A stretch of DNA of 36,310 nucleotides from Elusimicrobiota bacterium. GTDB lineage: Bacteria > Elusimicrobiota > Elusimicrobia > O2-12-FULL-59-9. Position 1 is the first letter of the stretch. Each line of letters opens with the position of its first letter. The stretch is from positions 1 to 36,310 of the forward strand of contig JACQRQ010000268.1 of the NCBI GenBank assembly GCA_016206405.1, read 5' to 3'. Positions 8,001 to 15,940 of the stretch are shown piece by piece. The position numbers and the translations under genes are program-made. A model generated the notes under the pieces. It worked only from the letters and a program-made list of their open reading frames with translations, was not told the DNA's origin and did not search any database.

Positions 8001-8979
8001 TTCTTTCAACCGGCGCATCGACTACCTGCGCCTCTCGGCGACGGATCGCTGCAACCTGCGCTGCCTCTATTGCCTTCCGGAGTTCTACGCGCGTTTTGCG
8101 CCGGCCGAAGAGCTTTTAAGCCACTTGGAAATTGAGGAATTGGCGGCCTGCTTCGCGGAGCTGGGCGTTTCCAAAATCCGCGTCACCGGAGGCGAACCCC
8201 TGGTGCGCCCGGCCATCGCAGACTTGATCGGCCGTCTGGCGAAGCTGCGCGGCGTTTCGGAAGTCTCCCTGAGCACCAACGGGATTCTGCTCGCTCCGCT
8301 GGCCCGGGAGTTGGCGCAGGCGGGCCTAAAAAGAGTCAACATCAGCTTGGACACTCTGCGGCCGGAGCGCTTCAGGCAAATCACGCGGTTTGGGAAGCTG
8401 GCGGCGGTGCTGGAGGGCGTGGAGGCCGCCCTCAAGGCGGGCCTCAACCCCGTGAAGCTCAATGTCGTCGTGGCGCGCGGGATGAACGCCGATGAGATCG
8501 GCGAATTCGTCGAGTTGACGCGGTCGCTGCCGCTGCACGTGCGATTCATCGAGCTCATGCCTATGGGAGAAACGGGCTTTTTTTCCGAAGAAAGGCGAGT
8601 GCCCCTCCAAGAGATGATGGAGCGGGCAGCCCCGCTCAGGGCCCTGGGCCCGGACGAGCGCCCCGTGGGCCATGGGCCCGCGCGCTACTACCGCAGGCCG
8701 GGAGCGCAGGGGACCGTGGGCTTTATCAGCCCCTTGAGCTGCGGCTTCTGCTCTGCCTGCAACCGCGTGCGCCTGACGGCCAGGGGAGTTCTGGTTCCCT
8801 GCCTGGACGCCTCTGAAGGCACGGACCTGCGCCAAGCGCTGCGCGATAAAGCCGGGCGCGCCCATCTTCAGAAGCTGATCTTAAGCGTCATTGAAAATAA
8901 ACCCCGGCGGCACTCGATGCTTGAAAGAGCCGCCGGCCTCTCTCCGAACCCGAGGTTCATGTGCCAAATCGGGGGTTGA
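7990..8979 (+). CDS. moaA: GTP 3',8-cyclase MoaA
   Basis: Radical SAM enzyme for the first step of molybdenum cofactor synthesis, turning GTP into 3',8-cyclo-7,8-dihydro-GTP. The N-terminal cluster motif is CNLRCLYC (Cys21, 25, 28 from this start). TGGEPLVRP is the SAM-binding GGE motif. The C-terminal GTP-binding cluster motif CGFCSACNRVRL is present, followed by another Cys in VPCLD. The protein ends in Gly-Gly (CQIGG), as active MoaA proteins do. I chose the ATG at 7990 because upstream codons in the frame are mobA coding sequence and because MoaA proteins begin a few residues before FNRRIDYLRLS. MoaC and the molybdopterin synthase genes are not in the window. Confidence 0.93.
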   Translation: MPVDSFNRRIDYLRLSATDRCNLRCLYCLPEFYARFAPAEELLSHLEIEELAACFAELGVSKIRVTGGEPLVRPAIADLIGRLAKLRGVSEVSLSTNGILLAPLARELAQAGLKRVNISLDTLRPERFRQITRFGKLAAVLEGVEAALKAGLNPVKLNVVVARGMNADEIGEFVELTRSLPLHVRFIELMPMGETGFFSEERRVPLQEMMERAAPLRALGPDERPVGHGPARYYRRPGAQGTVGFISPLSCGFCSACNRVRLTARGVLVPCLDASEGTDLRQALRDKAGRAHLQKLILSVIENKPRRHSMLERAAGLSPNPRFMCQIGG

Positions 8980-8981
8980 CC

Positions 8982-9626
8982 ATGCCTGAAACCGCTGAAA
9001 AAAATATTCCATCGAGTTGGGTCTACCGCTACCAAAACGGGCTCTACGTGAATTTGACCAATCGCTGTCCGACCGCCTGCGCCTTCTGCATCAAGAGCGC
9101 GTGGAAGATGAGGTATCGAGGATACGACTTGCGGCTGCGCAAAGAGCCGGCGGCGCAGGAGGTGCTGCGGGAGGTGGCCGGAGCGGCCGCTTTCGGCGAG
9201 CTCATCTTCTGCGGCTACGGAGAACCCACCTACCGGCTTCAAGAAATGCTGGAAATCGCCCGCCATCTCAAGGCGGAATGGAAAAGGCGGCCCGACGCGC
9301 CTCGCATCCGGCTCAATACCGTCGGCCTGGGCAGCCTCATTCATGGGCGCGACATCGTCGCCGATTTGACCGGCAGCATTGATTCCGTCTCCGTCAGCCT
9401 CAACACGGCCGACCCAAAACAGTGGCTGAGCCTGATGCGGCCGGCGGCGCCGTACCGCAAGGAAGGCTTTGAAAGCGTGCTGCGCTTCATCCGCCTATGC
9501 GCGCGGCTTTTGCCCGAAACCTGCGTGACCGCCGTGGACCTGCCGGAAGTGGACATCGCCAAGTGCAGGTCCACAGCGCGCGCTTTAGGCGCCAAGTTCC
9601 GCCTGAGACCATTATTGGACCCGTGA
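8982..9626 (+). CDS. Small radical SAM protein of the TatD-linked type
   Basis: Radical SAM protein of about 214 residues with the cluster motif CPTACAFC near the N-terminus. The segments LYVNLTNRCP, FCGYGEPTYRL, LNTVGLGSLIHGRDI and VSVSLNTAD match, from memory, the family described as TatD-associated radical SAM proteins (TIGR04038). The reaction of that family is unknown to me. No tatD is present here; instead the gene directly follows moaA. An in-frame ATG at 8961 inside moaA is also possible, but 8982, three bases past the moaA stop, is simpler. It is the last gene of the molybdoenzyme operon before a promoter-like sequence. Confidence 0.75.
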   Translation: MPETAEKNIPSSWVYRYQNGLYVNLTNRCPTACAFCIKSAWKMRYRGYDLRLRKEPAAQEVLREVAGAAAFGELIFCGYGEPTYRLQEMLEIARHLKAEWKRRPDAPRIRLNTVGLGSLIHGRDIVADLTGSIDSVSVSLNTADPKQWLSLMRPAAPYRKEGFESVLRFIRLCARLLPETCVTAVDLPEVDIAKCRSTARALGAKFRLRPLLDP

Positions 9627-9650
9627 CGTTTTTTTGCGCGGCTGGGGCTG

Positions 9651-9678
9651 TTGACTACGCCTGCGGGTTTGCTAGAAT
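9651..9678 (+). promoter_or_regulatory. Sigma-70-type promoter for the Sel1-repeat gene
   Basis: TTGACT (9651-9656) and TAGAAT (9673-9678) with a 16-bp spacer lie in the 96-bp gap before the Sel1-repeat gene. The predicted start point leaves a leader of about 38 nt. No clear Shine-Dalgarno sequence precedes the ATG at 9723. The rest of the gap shows nothing else I can support. Confidence 0.6.
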
Positions 9679-9722
9679 AAGCTACGGCCGCTTGGCTCGG
9701 GTTTTGGCGCCCGCATAATAAA

Positions 9723-10679
9723 ATGTTCCGCTGGATTTACCAAAAATCCATTCTTTTGGTTTTGCTGCTGATCGTGCTGCCATCGGCTATCGTCAATTCT
9801 TTGCCGGAATACACGCGCATCGGCCTTCACTACAGGGCACTGATGAGATTCAAGGCCCTCCCCAAGGCAAAAAAAGGGGACGTGCTGTCTCAGCGGCTTT
9901 TGGGGCAAAGATACGCCAGGGGCTTGTTCACGCAAAAAAATCCGGCCGAGGCGGTGAAGTGGTACCGCCAAGCGGCCGACCAAGCAGACATCACATCCCA
10001 ATTTGAGCTCGGCAAGCTTTACGCCTCGGGCGAGGGGCTGCCCGTGGATTATCCCGAGGCGCTCAAATGGCTCTATAAGGCCGCCGAGAAAGGCCATGTG
10101 GAGGCGCAAAGCAACATCGGCACATTTTACGAAAACGGCATGGGCGTCCGGCAAGACTACCTCGCGGCAGCGAAATGGTACTACCGCGCCGCCACGCAGG
10201 GCTACGCCGACGCGCAGTTCAACCTAGGCAATTTGTACCTGCAAGGCTTGGGCGTTAAGAAGAATCCCGCAAAAGCGGAGGAATGGTACCGCAAGGCGGC
10301 CAACCAGAGCCACAGCGAAGCTCAATTCAACCTGGGCTACCTATATTACTCCGGAGAAGCCGGCGGGCGGGATTACGAGCGAGCGGCCAAATGGTTCCGC
10401 GACGCCGCCGACCAGGGCAATGTCCTGGCCCAATATTATCTGGGGCTGCAGTACAGCCGCGGGGTAGGCGCGCCCAAAGATCCAGCCAAAGCGGCGGATT
10501 GGTTCCAAAAAGCGGCCGAGCAAGGACATGAGGACGCCCAACTGCAGCTCGGCGTCATCTATTATCACAATCAGAAATTGGATGAAGCCAACGAATGGCT
10601 GACTCTGGCCGCTGAACAGGGAAACGCCGAAGCAAAAACCTACCTGGATAAAATCCAGCCTGTTCTTAACAATAAATGA
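9723..10679 (+). CDS. Membrane-anchored Sel1-like repeat protein
   Basis: A 318-residue protein with one hydrophobic N-terminal segment (about residues 8-27), either an uncleaved anchor or a signal peptide. It is followed by about seven tandem Sel1-like TPR repeats of roughly 36 residues. Recurrent motifs are AxxxLGxLYxxGxGVxxD and AxKWYRxAAxQG. Such repeats form a curved helical scaffold for protein-protein contacts, probably on the periplasmic side here. No enzymatic domain is present. It has its own promoter-like sequence and is not obviously part of the upstream operon. It converges on the minus-strand gene run that follows. The partner and role are unknown. Confidence 0.85.
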   Translation: MFRWIYQKSILLVLLLIVLPSAIVNSLPEYTRIGLHYRALMRFKALPKAKKGDVLSQRLLGQRYARGLFTQKNPAEAVKWYRQAADQADITSQFELGKLYASGEGLPVDYPEALKWLYKAAEKGHVEAQSNIGTFYENGMGVRQDYLAAAKWYYRAATQGYADAQFNLGNLYLQGLGVKKNPAKAEEWYRKAANQSHSEAQFNLGYLYYSGEAGGRDYERAAKWFRDAADQGNVLAQYYLGLQYSRGVGAPKDPAKAADWFQKAAEQGHEDAQLQLGVIYYHNQKLDEANEWLTLAAEQGNAEAKTYLDKIQPVLNNK

Positions 10680-10720
10680 TTCTTCGTCGCACCCTGAGCG
10701 CTTTCCCGCTCGACGACTCG

Positions 10721-10777
10721 ATCACTTGCCCCTCTGCCACTCTACCACTATACCACTCTATCACTGTACCACTACCA
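10721..10777. repeat. Degenerate octanucleotide tandem repeat, array 1
   Basis: Imperfect tandem copies of an 8-base unit related to ACTYTACC (for example CCACTCTA, CCACTATA, TCACTGTA) lie in the gap between the convergent Sel1-repeat and secreted-protein genes. The rest of this 155-bp gap shows no gene and no convincing terminator hairpin. Confidence 0.75.
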
Positions 10778-10834
10778 TAACGGCTCATACCGCCGGCTTA
10801 GCAGCGTTCCATCAAGGGGGTAGAAGTCGGATTC

Positions 10835-11572
10835 TTACGGCTGTGGGTGTTGGGCGGGACGCGAATAGGTGACGATGTCATCATCTACCAGGCGGATGCC
10901 AAAATCCCGCCCTTTATCGTTTTCAGCAAACCACCAAATCTGCTTTTTGAGTTCTTCCTTCGTATAGGTCCATACCCGGAAGTCCCAGCCTTCAGGCCAG
11001 AAAACGGACAGAGTTTCCGTAAACCGGTCCTGCGAGTAGTAAATCCTGTAATCCCGGCTTCCGAAATGAAGCGGCGTCGCCTTGGACTGAAGATTCCAGT
11101 AAAGGTCTTGGAGCTGCAGTTGGACGGCGGGAGCGGGCTGTTTAAACGGCGTGAAGGTGATGAGGGCGTTGGGCTCGATCCGCTCCTTGCGAATATCGAA
11201 AAATTCGCCCGCGCCGAAATTCCAGGAGTAAACGCCCGTCTCCAAACGCTGAAACTCCCAGGAATATTCGGTCGAGCTTCCATAGTTGCGCGAGTAGCCC
11301 AGGCGGCGGTTGCCCTGGTCGTCAAAGAGGATGTAAAAGAGATATTCCTCGCGGCCGAGGCGCAGCCATCTGCCCGCGCCGCGCTGCCGCTGCTCAATTT
11401 GAGTCAAACCCAGGCGGCCCTCTTCTTGTTCGGCCGAGAGGGCAACCGTCACGGGGACGGGTTGGGACGCGTACGAGTCGAACCAGTTGCCTTCCTGCCG
11501 GAGCTTCTCCAAGCCGCCGGCCCATGTTCCGGAGGGGATGAGCCACAGCGCCCCGATCAATATTTTGAGCAT
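10835..11572 (-). CDS. Secreted protein of unknown function
   Basis: I do not recognise this 245-residue protein. It begins with a good Sec signal peptide (MLKILIGALWLIPSGTWAGG) with likely cleavage after TWA. The mature part is rich in Trp, Tyr, Phe and Arg and seems beta-rich, with motifs such as REEYLFYILFDDQGNRRLGYSR and WFAENDKGRDFGIRLV, as in periplasmic or outer-membrane-associated lipid-binding folds. No cysteines, lipobox or transmembrane segments follow the signal. I prefer this strand over the opposite open frame because of the signal peptide and the strong promoter directly upstream. It lies downstream of the thiolase gene on the same strand. Confidence 0.75.
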   Translation of the reverse strand: MLKILIGALWLIPSGTWAGGLEKLRQEGNWFDSYASQPVPVTVALSAEQEEGRLGLTQIEQRQRGAGRWLRLGREEYLFYILFDDQGNRRLGYSRNYGSSTEYSWEFQRLETGVYSWNFGAGEFFDIRKERIEPNALITFTPFKQPAPAVQLQLQDLYWNLQSKATPLHFGSRDYRIYYSQDRFTETLSVFWPEGWDFRVWTYTKEELKKQIWWFAENDKGRDFGIRLVDDDIVTYSRPAQHPQP

Positions 11573-11578
11573 GAATTT

Positions 11579-11607
11579 ATGTTAACTTTTACGGTTTAAA
11601 GTGTCAA
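11579..11607 (-). promoter_or_regulatory. Strong sigma-70-type promoter abutting the start codon
   Basis: Read on the minus strand: TTGACA (11607-11602), a 17-bp spacer and TAACAT (11584-11579). The ATG begins 7 bases after the -10 box, so transcription should start at or next to the start codon. A leaderless mRNA is predicted. Confidence 0.65.
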
Positions 11608-11635
11608 ATAAAAAAACCGCTTCCGAACTGAGTGT

Positions 11636-11688
11636 ATTTTCACTCTACCACTTTACCACTCTACCACTTTATCACTTCTTCACCGCCC
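11636..11688. repeat. Degenerate octanucleotide tandem repeat, array 2
   Basis: Alternating ACTCTACC and ACTTTACC units run for about five copies, ending a few bases from the thiolase stop codon (TAG, complement of 11691-11693). In the direction of the thiolase gene this array begins directly after the stop. Confidence 0.8.
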
Positions 11689-11690
11689 CA

Positions 11691-12845
11691 CTATGATGTT
11701 CTTTCAACCGCCACCGCCACCGCCTCGCCTCCGCCCAAGCAGATGGCCGCCACGCCGCGGCGAAGATTTTCCTGTTTTAAGGCATGCAGCAGCGTCACTA
11801 AGATACGGGCTCCGCTGGCTCCGATGGGGTGGCCCAAAGCGACGGCCCCGCCGCGGACGTTGACCTTGTTGGCGGGAATGCCGGCCAGCTTCATGACCGC
11901 CAAAGCCACGACGCTGAAGGCCTCGTTGATCTCAAAGAGGTCCACTTCCGCAACCTTCCAGCCCAGCTTTGAAAGCAGTTTTTCGATGGCGCCGGCGGGC
12001 GCGGTGGTAAACCACTCCGGCTCCTGACTGTGCGTGGCCCAGCCGCGGACGGCGGCCATCGGTTCAAGACCGAGCGCTTGAGCCCGGGAAGCGGAAGCCA
12101 GCACCAGCGCCGCGGCTCCATCGTCGATCTTGGATGAATTAGCCGCCGTCACGCTGCCGCCGGGCTTGAAAGCGGGCTTAAGTTTGGAGATTTTTTCAAA
12201 TTTGACCCGCTGGGGCTCCTCGTCCTCCAAGAGGCCGTCCACGACCGCGATCTCCTCGGCGAAAAGTCCCTTGCGCTGCGACTCCTGAGCTCTCTGGTAG
12301 CTCAGTATCGCGAAAGCGTCCTGCTCCTCCCGCGAGATCGCGTGCTTTTCCGCGCAAAGCTCTCCGCAGATGCCCATCGACATGTCCTTATACGGGTCCC
12401 ACAACCCATCTTTAATCACTGAGTCGATCAATTGGCTGTGTCCCAGGCGGTAACCGGAGCGCGCCTTTTCCAAAAGGTAGGGCGCCTTGCTCATGGATTC
12501 CATGCCGCCCGCCACGACGATGGAGGAGTCGCCCAGCCGGATGGACTGAGCCCCCAACATCACCGCCTTCAGGCCCGAGCCGCAGACTTTGTTGACCGTC
12601 GTCGCGCCCGTTTGAACGGGAATGCCGGCGCCGATGGACGCTTGGCGCGCGGGGGCTTGGCCGATGCCGGCGGAAAGAACGTTCCCAAAAATCACCTCAT
12701 CCACATTTTTGGGCGCGAGGCGGGCCGCTTCCAGAGCCCCGACAATGGCTTTGGCGCCGAGTTGAGGCGCCGTGTAGCTGGCCAGCGCCCCGTTGAGAGT
12801 CCCGATGGGCGTCCGGCGACCGCTTAAAATGACGGTTTGTTCCAT
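11691..12845 (-). CDS. Acetyl-CoA C-acetyltransferase (thiolase)
   Basis: Thiolase that condenses two acetyl-CoA to acetoacetyl-CoA or runs the reverse cleavage. The active-site Cys88 lies in NKVCGSGLKAV. GHPIGASGARI carries the catalytic His, and CLGGGEAVAVAVER carries the second Cys. At 384 residues it has the family's normal length (390-395). A good ribosome-binding site (GGGGAGG) precedes the start. No other beta-oxidation or polyhydroxybutyrate gene is adjacent, so its pathway is uncertain; ketogenesis, isoprenoid, butyrate or fatty-acid use are all possible. Substrate chain length cannot be read here. It is followed by repeat array 2 and preceded by a short repeat remnant. Confidence 0.92.
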   Translation of the reverse strand: MEQTVILSGRRTPIGTLNGALASYTAPQLGAKAIVGALEAARLAPKNVDEVIFGNVLSAGIGQAPARQASIGAGIPVQTGATTVNKVCGSGLKAVMLGAQSIRLGDSSIVVAGGMESMSKAPYLLEKARSGYRLGHSQLIDSVIKDGLWDPYKDMSMGICGELCAEKHAISREEQDAFAILSYQRAQESQRKGLFAEEIAVVDGLLEDEEPQRVKFEKISKLKPAFKPGGSVTAANSSKIDDGAAALVLASASRAQALGLEPMAAVRGWATHSQEPEWFTTAPAGAIEKLLSKLGWKVAEVDLFEINEAFSVVALAVMKLAGIPANKVNVRGGAVALGHPIGASGARILVTLLHALKQENLRRGVAAICLGGGEAVAVAVERTS

Positions 12846-12896
12846 AATAACCTCCCCTTGTCACACCCTGCGCTTCTCAACGACAATGGCAAAGTG

Positions 12897-12913
12897 GTGT
12901 GCCACTCTATCAC
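12897..12913. repeat. Remnant of the octanucleotide repeat, array 3
   Basis: About two units (GCCACTCTATCACTT) lie between the DUF3307-like gene and the thiolase gene. It is short, and is assigned to the family because it matches the other arrays and sits in an intergenic gap. Confidence 0.5.
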
Positions 12914-12932
12914 TTCAGTTTGTTAAGGAAAA

Positions 12933-13649
12933 CTAGGTAAAATACACGGCCCGGCCCACAAAGCCGCACAGGACCGACGCAACGGCGCCGACGGCCATAT
13001 TGAACCAGGTGATGTCTTGAATGCGCCGGAGCTTCAAGTAAACCAAATACGCCGTCCACGCCAGCGCCATGGGAAACCATAGGCGGCCCGGCAAAAAAAA
13101 GCAAAGGCAGAGGACGAGCCTCTCCGCCATCCCCAGATACTTGGCGTCAAAATCCGGAAATACGCCGTTGAAGAAATCCTTCTCTAAAAAATAAATCATC
13201 ACCGTCGTAAAATGCGTCACCAGGACGAAGAGGATTCCCAAAATCACCCAGCGCTCCGGTATCGGCCGCTGCATCCCTCCGCCCGTGAGCATCTCCAAAG
13301 GGAAAACCATGAAGATGACGGCATAATGAATGAATTGGTCCCAAACGAAATAAAGCGTGTTGTCGGAGGTGTGGAACTTGAAAATCGTGAACACCCGCCA
13401 TTGGTCCTCAATGAAATGAGTGATAAAAATGATCAAAACGCAGGCCCAGCCTTGAAGCCGGAAATATTGATTATCGACCCAGTAATCGCCCAGGTAGCGG
13501 TAGGTCAATAGGAGGTTCACAACCGGGTGCATGCCGCTGTGAAACAGCATGCCCATGACGTTGCTGCGCTTCCAATGGTTGACGAAATTGGATTGCAGCG
13601 TGAAGTCGGCGATCAAATGCCCCAGGACCAGACGCCAAAATATCAGCAT
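12933..13649 (-). CDS. DUF3307-like integral membrane protein
   Basis: A 238-residue protein with about five or six hydrophobic segments. The N-terminal motif LVLGHLIADFTLQSNFV, a His-rich SGMHPVVNLL, FITHFIEDQWR and the later WDQFIHYAVI resemble the DUF3307 family from memory. The conserved His, Asp and Gln residues within helices recall intramembrane metal-binding proteins, but no function is established. The gene begins 16 nt after the cyclase stop, so it is probably cotranscribed with it. Confidence 0.65.
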   Translation of the reverse strand: MLIFWRLVLGHLIADFTLQSNFVNHWKRSNVMGMLFHSGMHPVVNLLLTYRYLGDYWVDNQYFRLQGWACVLIIFITHFIEDQWRVFTIFKFHTSDNTLYFVWDQFIHYAVIFMVFPLEMLTGGGMQRPIPERWVILGILFVLVTHFTTVMIYFLEKDFFNGVFPDFDAKYLGMAERLVLCLCFFLPGRLWFPMALAWTAYLVYLKLRRIQDITWFNMAVGAVASVLCGFVGRAVYFT

Positions 13650-13665
13650 ACAACAGCCGGACGGC

Positions 13666-15861
13666 CTACTTGGCCGTTAAAGCAAAGACGGGCTCCCATT
13701 CCGCGGGAGGCGGGATGAGCACGTAATCATTGCAGGCTTTTAAGTAAATCGCCGACGGCTTATCGGCCGGATTGAGTTTGGCGACCTGTTGGAAACAGCG
13801 CTGCGCCTCGGCAAAATTCTTGTTTTGATAGTGCCCGAGCCCCTCGACGTAAATCGGCAGGGTTTTGGCATGCGCCGCCGGCAGCTGCCCTTTCTTGCCC
13901 AAGAGCTCATACACGCGGATGGGCACCTGTTTTCCAACGACCCGCACACGGCCCAGCTCGCGGCACTCCACGGAGCCTTCCGCTCCGGAAACGGTCGCCT
14001 CGCTGGCCATAATCCGCGTGCCGAAAAATTTATTGGCCCCCTCCAGCCGGGAACCCAGGTTGACCTCATCGCCTATGACGGTGTAAGAGAAGCGCATCGT
14101 CGAGCCCATGTTGCCGACCACCATCGCGCCTGAGTTGATGCCGATGCGGACATCGGGAGTGACCTTGGCGCCGTTTTGTATGGCCTCGGCGTTGAGCTTT
14201 TCAAGCACTTCCAGGCATTCGACCGCCGCCTGGCAGATGAGGGCGCGGTGGCGCGGCTGGTCCACCGGCGCGTTCCAAAACGCCATGATGCAGTCCCCGA
14301 TATACTTATCCACCACGCCGTCGTAGCTGATGATGGTGTCGGTCAGCGCCGACATATACTTGTTGAGGAAGCGGGTGAGCTCTTCCGGATCCATCTTTTC
14401 CGAAATGGTGGTGAAGTGCGCGATGTCCAAAAAGAAAACCGACATGTCGCGCCGGTCGCCGCCGAGCTTGAGTTTGCTGGGGTCGCTGACGACCGCGTCG
14501 ACCACCTTCGGCGATAGATATTGGCTGAACGTGCTCTTGATCCAGCGTTTTTCCTGCTGCTCCGTCAAAACGCGGTGCACGGACAGCACCATGAACGACC
14601 CGGCCAAGGAGACCGCCGGGGCGATAAAATCCAGATGCCAAAGCATTTTATAAAGCGCGAAATTACTCAGCGCCCAGAGAGCCAAAACGCCGCAAACCAC
14701 CGCGGCCCCATGCATGGCGGAAAGCTTGCGCAGGGACACCGGAACCCAGATGAACAATAGGGTGAAAAACAACGCGACCAAAGGCGTCATCTGCCGGATG
14801 TAATCGTCGTTTAAAATATTGTCGATGGAGTTGCCATGGATTTCGACCCCGGCGAAGGTGGACGTAAACGGCGACGGATAATGGTCGTAAAGGCCGATGC
14901 TCGTAGACGCGATGAGCGCCAGGCTTCCCCGCAGCAGGCGCCGCTCCTCATTGGAAAGACGGTCCTGAAGAAGGTCCATAATGGAGATATAGCGGTACAC
15001 CGACTGGATATAGCTTTCGGGCTCCTGGTCCGATTTCGGCCAGCCGGGATGGTAGACCAGCTGCTGGGGCGCGCGGGAGTTGATGATGGTATACCAGCGC
15101 GTGCGCCGGTACTTGTCGGTAAAGTATTTGAGCGGTTTTCCGGTGAAGCTGGCGGCGGCCGCCACGTCCAGGGAGGGGTAGGGCACCGTATACTCCTCGT
15201 CGTAGTAATGGCTGTCGTCAAAAATCATCGCGCGGCGGATATGGCCGTCCGGATCGATGACGTTGTTGACGTTGGGATAGGCGAGATACTGGCTGGTTTC
15301 GATCAACTGCGGGATCGGCGGCCGGACCATGCCGACGCGCCCATCCTTGGTAATTTGAGTCTCGACGGTGGCCAAATGCACGACGTTGCCGGCCCGGGCC
15401 GTGGCTTGCCCCAGAAGATCGTCCCCTTCCGGATGCAGGATGTTGGGATCGGGGAAAAGCACGTCGAAAACGATCGTTTTCACCCCCAGCTCCTTTAAGC
15501 GCTCGACCGCCTGGGCGTAAAGATTTCTTGGAAACGGCCAAGCGCCCAAATGCTTGATGGAGTCGTCGTCGATGGCGATCACGATGATCCGCTTGTCTCC
15601 CAGCTTGCCCCCCGTCATTCTCTCATCCATCAGGAACAGGGCGTCCTGCCAGCGGTTGTCGCTGCCCCTCCAGGCGCCCTGGAGGGTCAAAGCCAGCATC
15701 AAGACGCTGAAACAAGACGCGAAAAAAACGGCGAAATTGGTCTTGGCTTGTTCCTTGACGAGATCGGCCAACGGCTTGAACCGCCCGGCGAAGTCGAGCA
15801 GTTTTTCAATGACGGGTTCCAGCTTCCAGAGGAAGCGTTCCAATAGGCTGGGAGCTTTCAT
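13666..15861 (-). CDS. CHASE2-domain adenylate/guanylate cyclase
   Basis: Membrane-bound class III nucleotide cyclase that would turn an extracytoplasmic signal into cAMP or cGMP. Order of parts in 731 residues: a short cytoplasmic start, a membrane helix (about 43-63), an extracytoplasmic CHASE2 sensor (about 75-360, with VIAIDDDSIKHLGAWPFPR and VFDVLFPDPN), three membrane helices (about 365-440), then the cyclase domain (about 470-660). Metal-binding Asp479 (FFLDIAHFT) and Asp523 (YIGDCIMAFW) are both present, as are GINSGAMVVGNMGS and YTVIGDEVNLGSRLE, so the domain looks active. The last 60 residues resemble a TPR-like helical pair. A promoter lies directly upstream. Confidence 0.92.
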   Translation of the reverse strand: MKAPSLLERFLWKLEPVIEKLLDFAGRFKPLADLVKEQAKTNFAVFFASCFSVLMLALTLQGAWRGSDNRWQDALFLMDERMTGGKLGDKRIIVIAIDDDSIKHLGAWPFPRNLYAQAVERLKELGVKTIVFDVLFPDPNILHPEGDDLLGQATARAGNVVHLATVETQITKDGRVGMVRPPIPQLIETSQYLAYPNVNNVIDPDGHIRRAMIFDDSHYYDEEYTVPYPSLDVAAAASFTGKPLKYFTDKYRRTRWYTIINSRAPQQLVYHPGWPKSDQEPESYIQSVYRYISIMDLLQDRLSNEERRLLRGSLALIASTSIGLYDHYPSPFTSTFAGVEIHGNSIDNILNDDYIRQMTPLVALFFTLLFIWVPVSLRKLSAMHGAAVVCGVLALWALSNFALYKMLWHLDFIAPAVSLAGSFMVLSVHRVLTEQQEKRWIKSTFSQYLSPKVVDAVVSDPSKLKLGGDRRDMSVFFLDIAHFTTISEKMDPEELTRFLNKYMSALTDTIISYDGVVDKYIGDCIMAFWNAPVDQPRHRALICQAAVECLEVLEKLNAEAIQNGAKVTPDVRIGINSGAMVVGNMGSTMRFSYTVIGDEVNLGSRLEGANKFFGTRIMASEATVSGAEGSVECRELGRVRVVGKQVPIRVYELLGKKGQLPAAHAKTLPIYVEGLGHYQNKNFAEAQRCFQQVAKLNPADKPSAIYLKACNDYVLIPPPAEWEPVFALTAK

Positions 15862-15873
15862 AACCAGACCACC

Positions 15874-15902
15874 ATTCTATCCCCGCATGAGGAGATTGTC
15901 AA
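15874..15902 (-). promoter_or_regulatory. Sigma-70-type promoter for the cyclase gene
   Basis: Read on the minus strand: TTGACA (15902-15897), a 17-bp spacer and TAGAAT (15879-15874). Only 12 bases separate the -10 box from the ATG, so a leader of about 5 nt, too short for a Shine-Dalgarno site, is predicted. Confidence 0.65.
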
Positions 15903-15922
15903 TCCTTACCTGAAAACAATTT

Positions 15923-15931
15923 TGTTATACT
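15923..15931 (+). promoter_or_regulatory. Extended -10 promoter for the radical SAM operon
   Basis: TGTTATACT matches an extended -10 element (TGn followed by TATACT). No good -35 lies at the normal distance. The ATG at 15941 begins 9 bases downstream, so the leader would be only a few bases. The 79-bp gap is shared with the divergent cyclase promoter. Confidence 0.45.
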
Positions 15932-15940
15932 ATCTTCCGC

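Noticed and set aside
10847..11599. A 250-codon plus-strand frame opposite the secreted-protein gene.
   Set aside because: The minus-strand frame has a signal peptide and a near-consensus promoter; the plus-strand frame has neither.
11632..12027. A plus-strand frame beginning with repeat-encoded peptide (TTLPLYH).
   Set aside because: Its start is the octanucleotide array and the rest is antisense to the thiolase gene.
15896..15931. TTGTCA at 15896 as -35 for the radical SAM operon promoter.
   Set aside because: The spacer to TATACT would be 24 bp, too long; the extended -10 alone is the better explanation.
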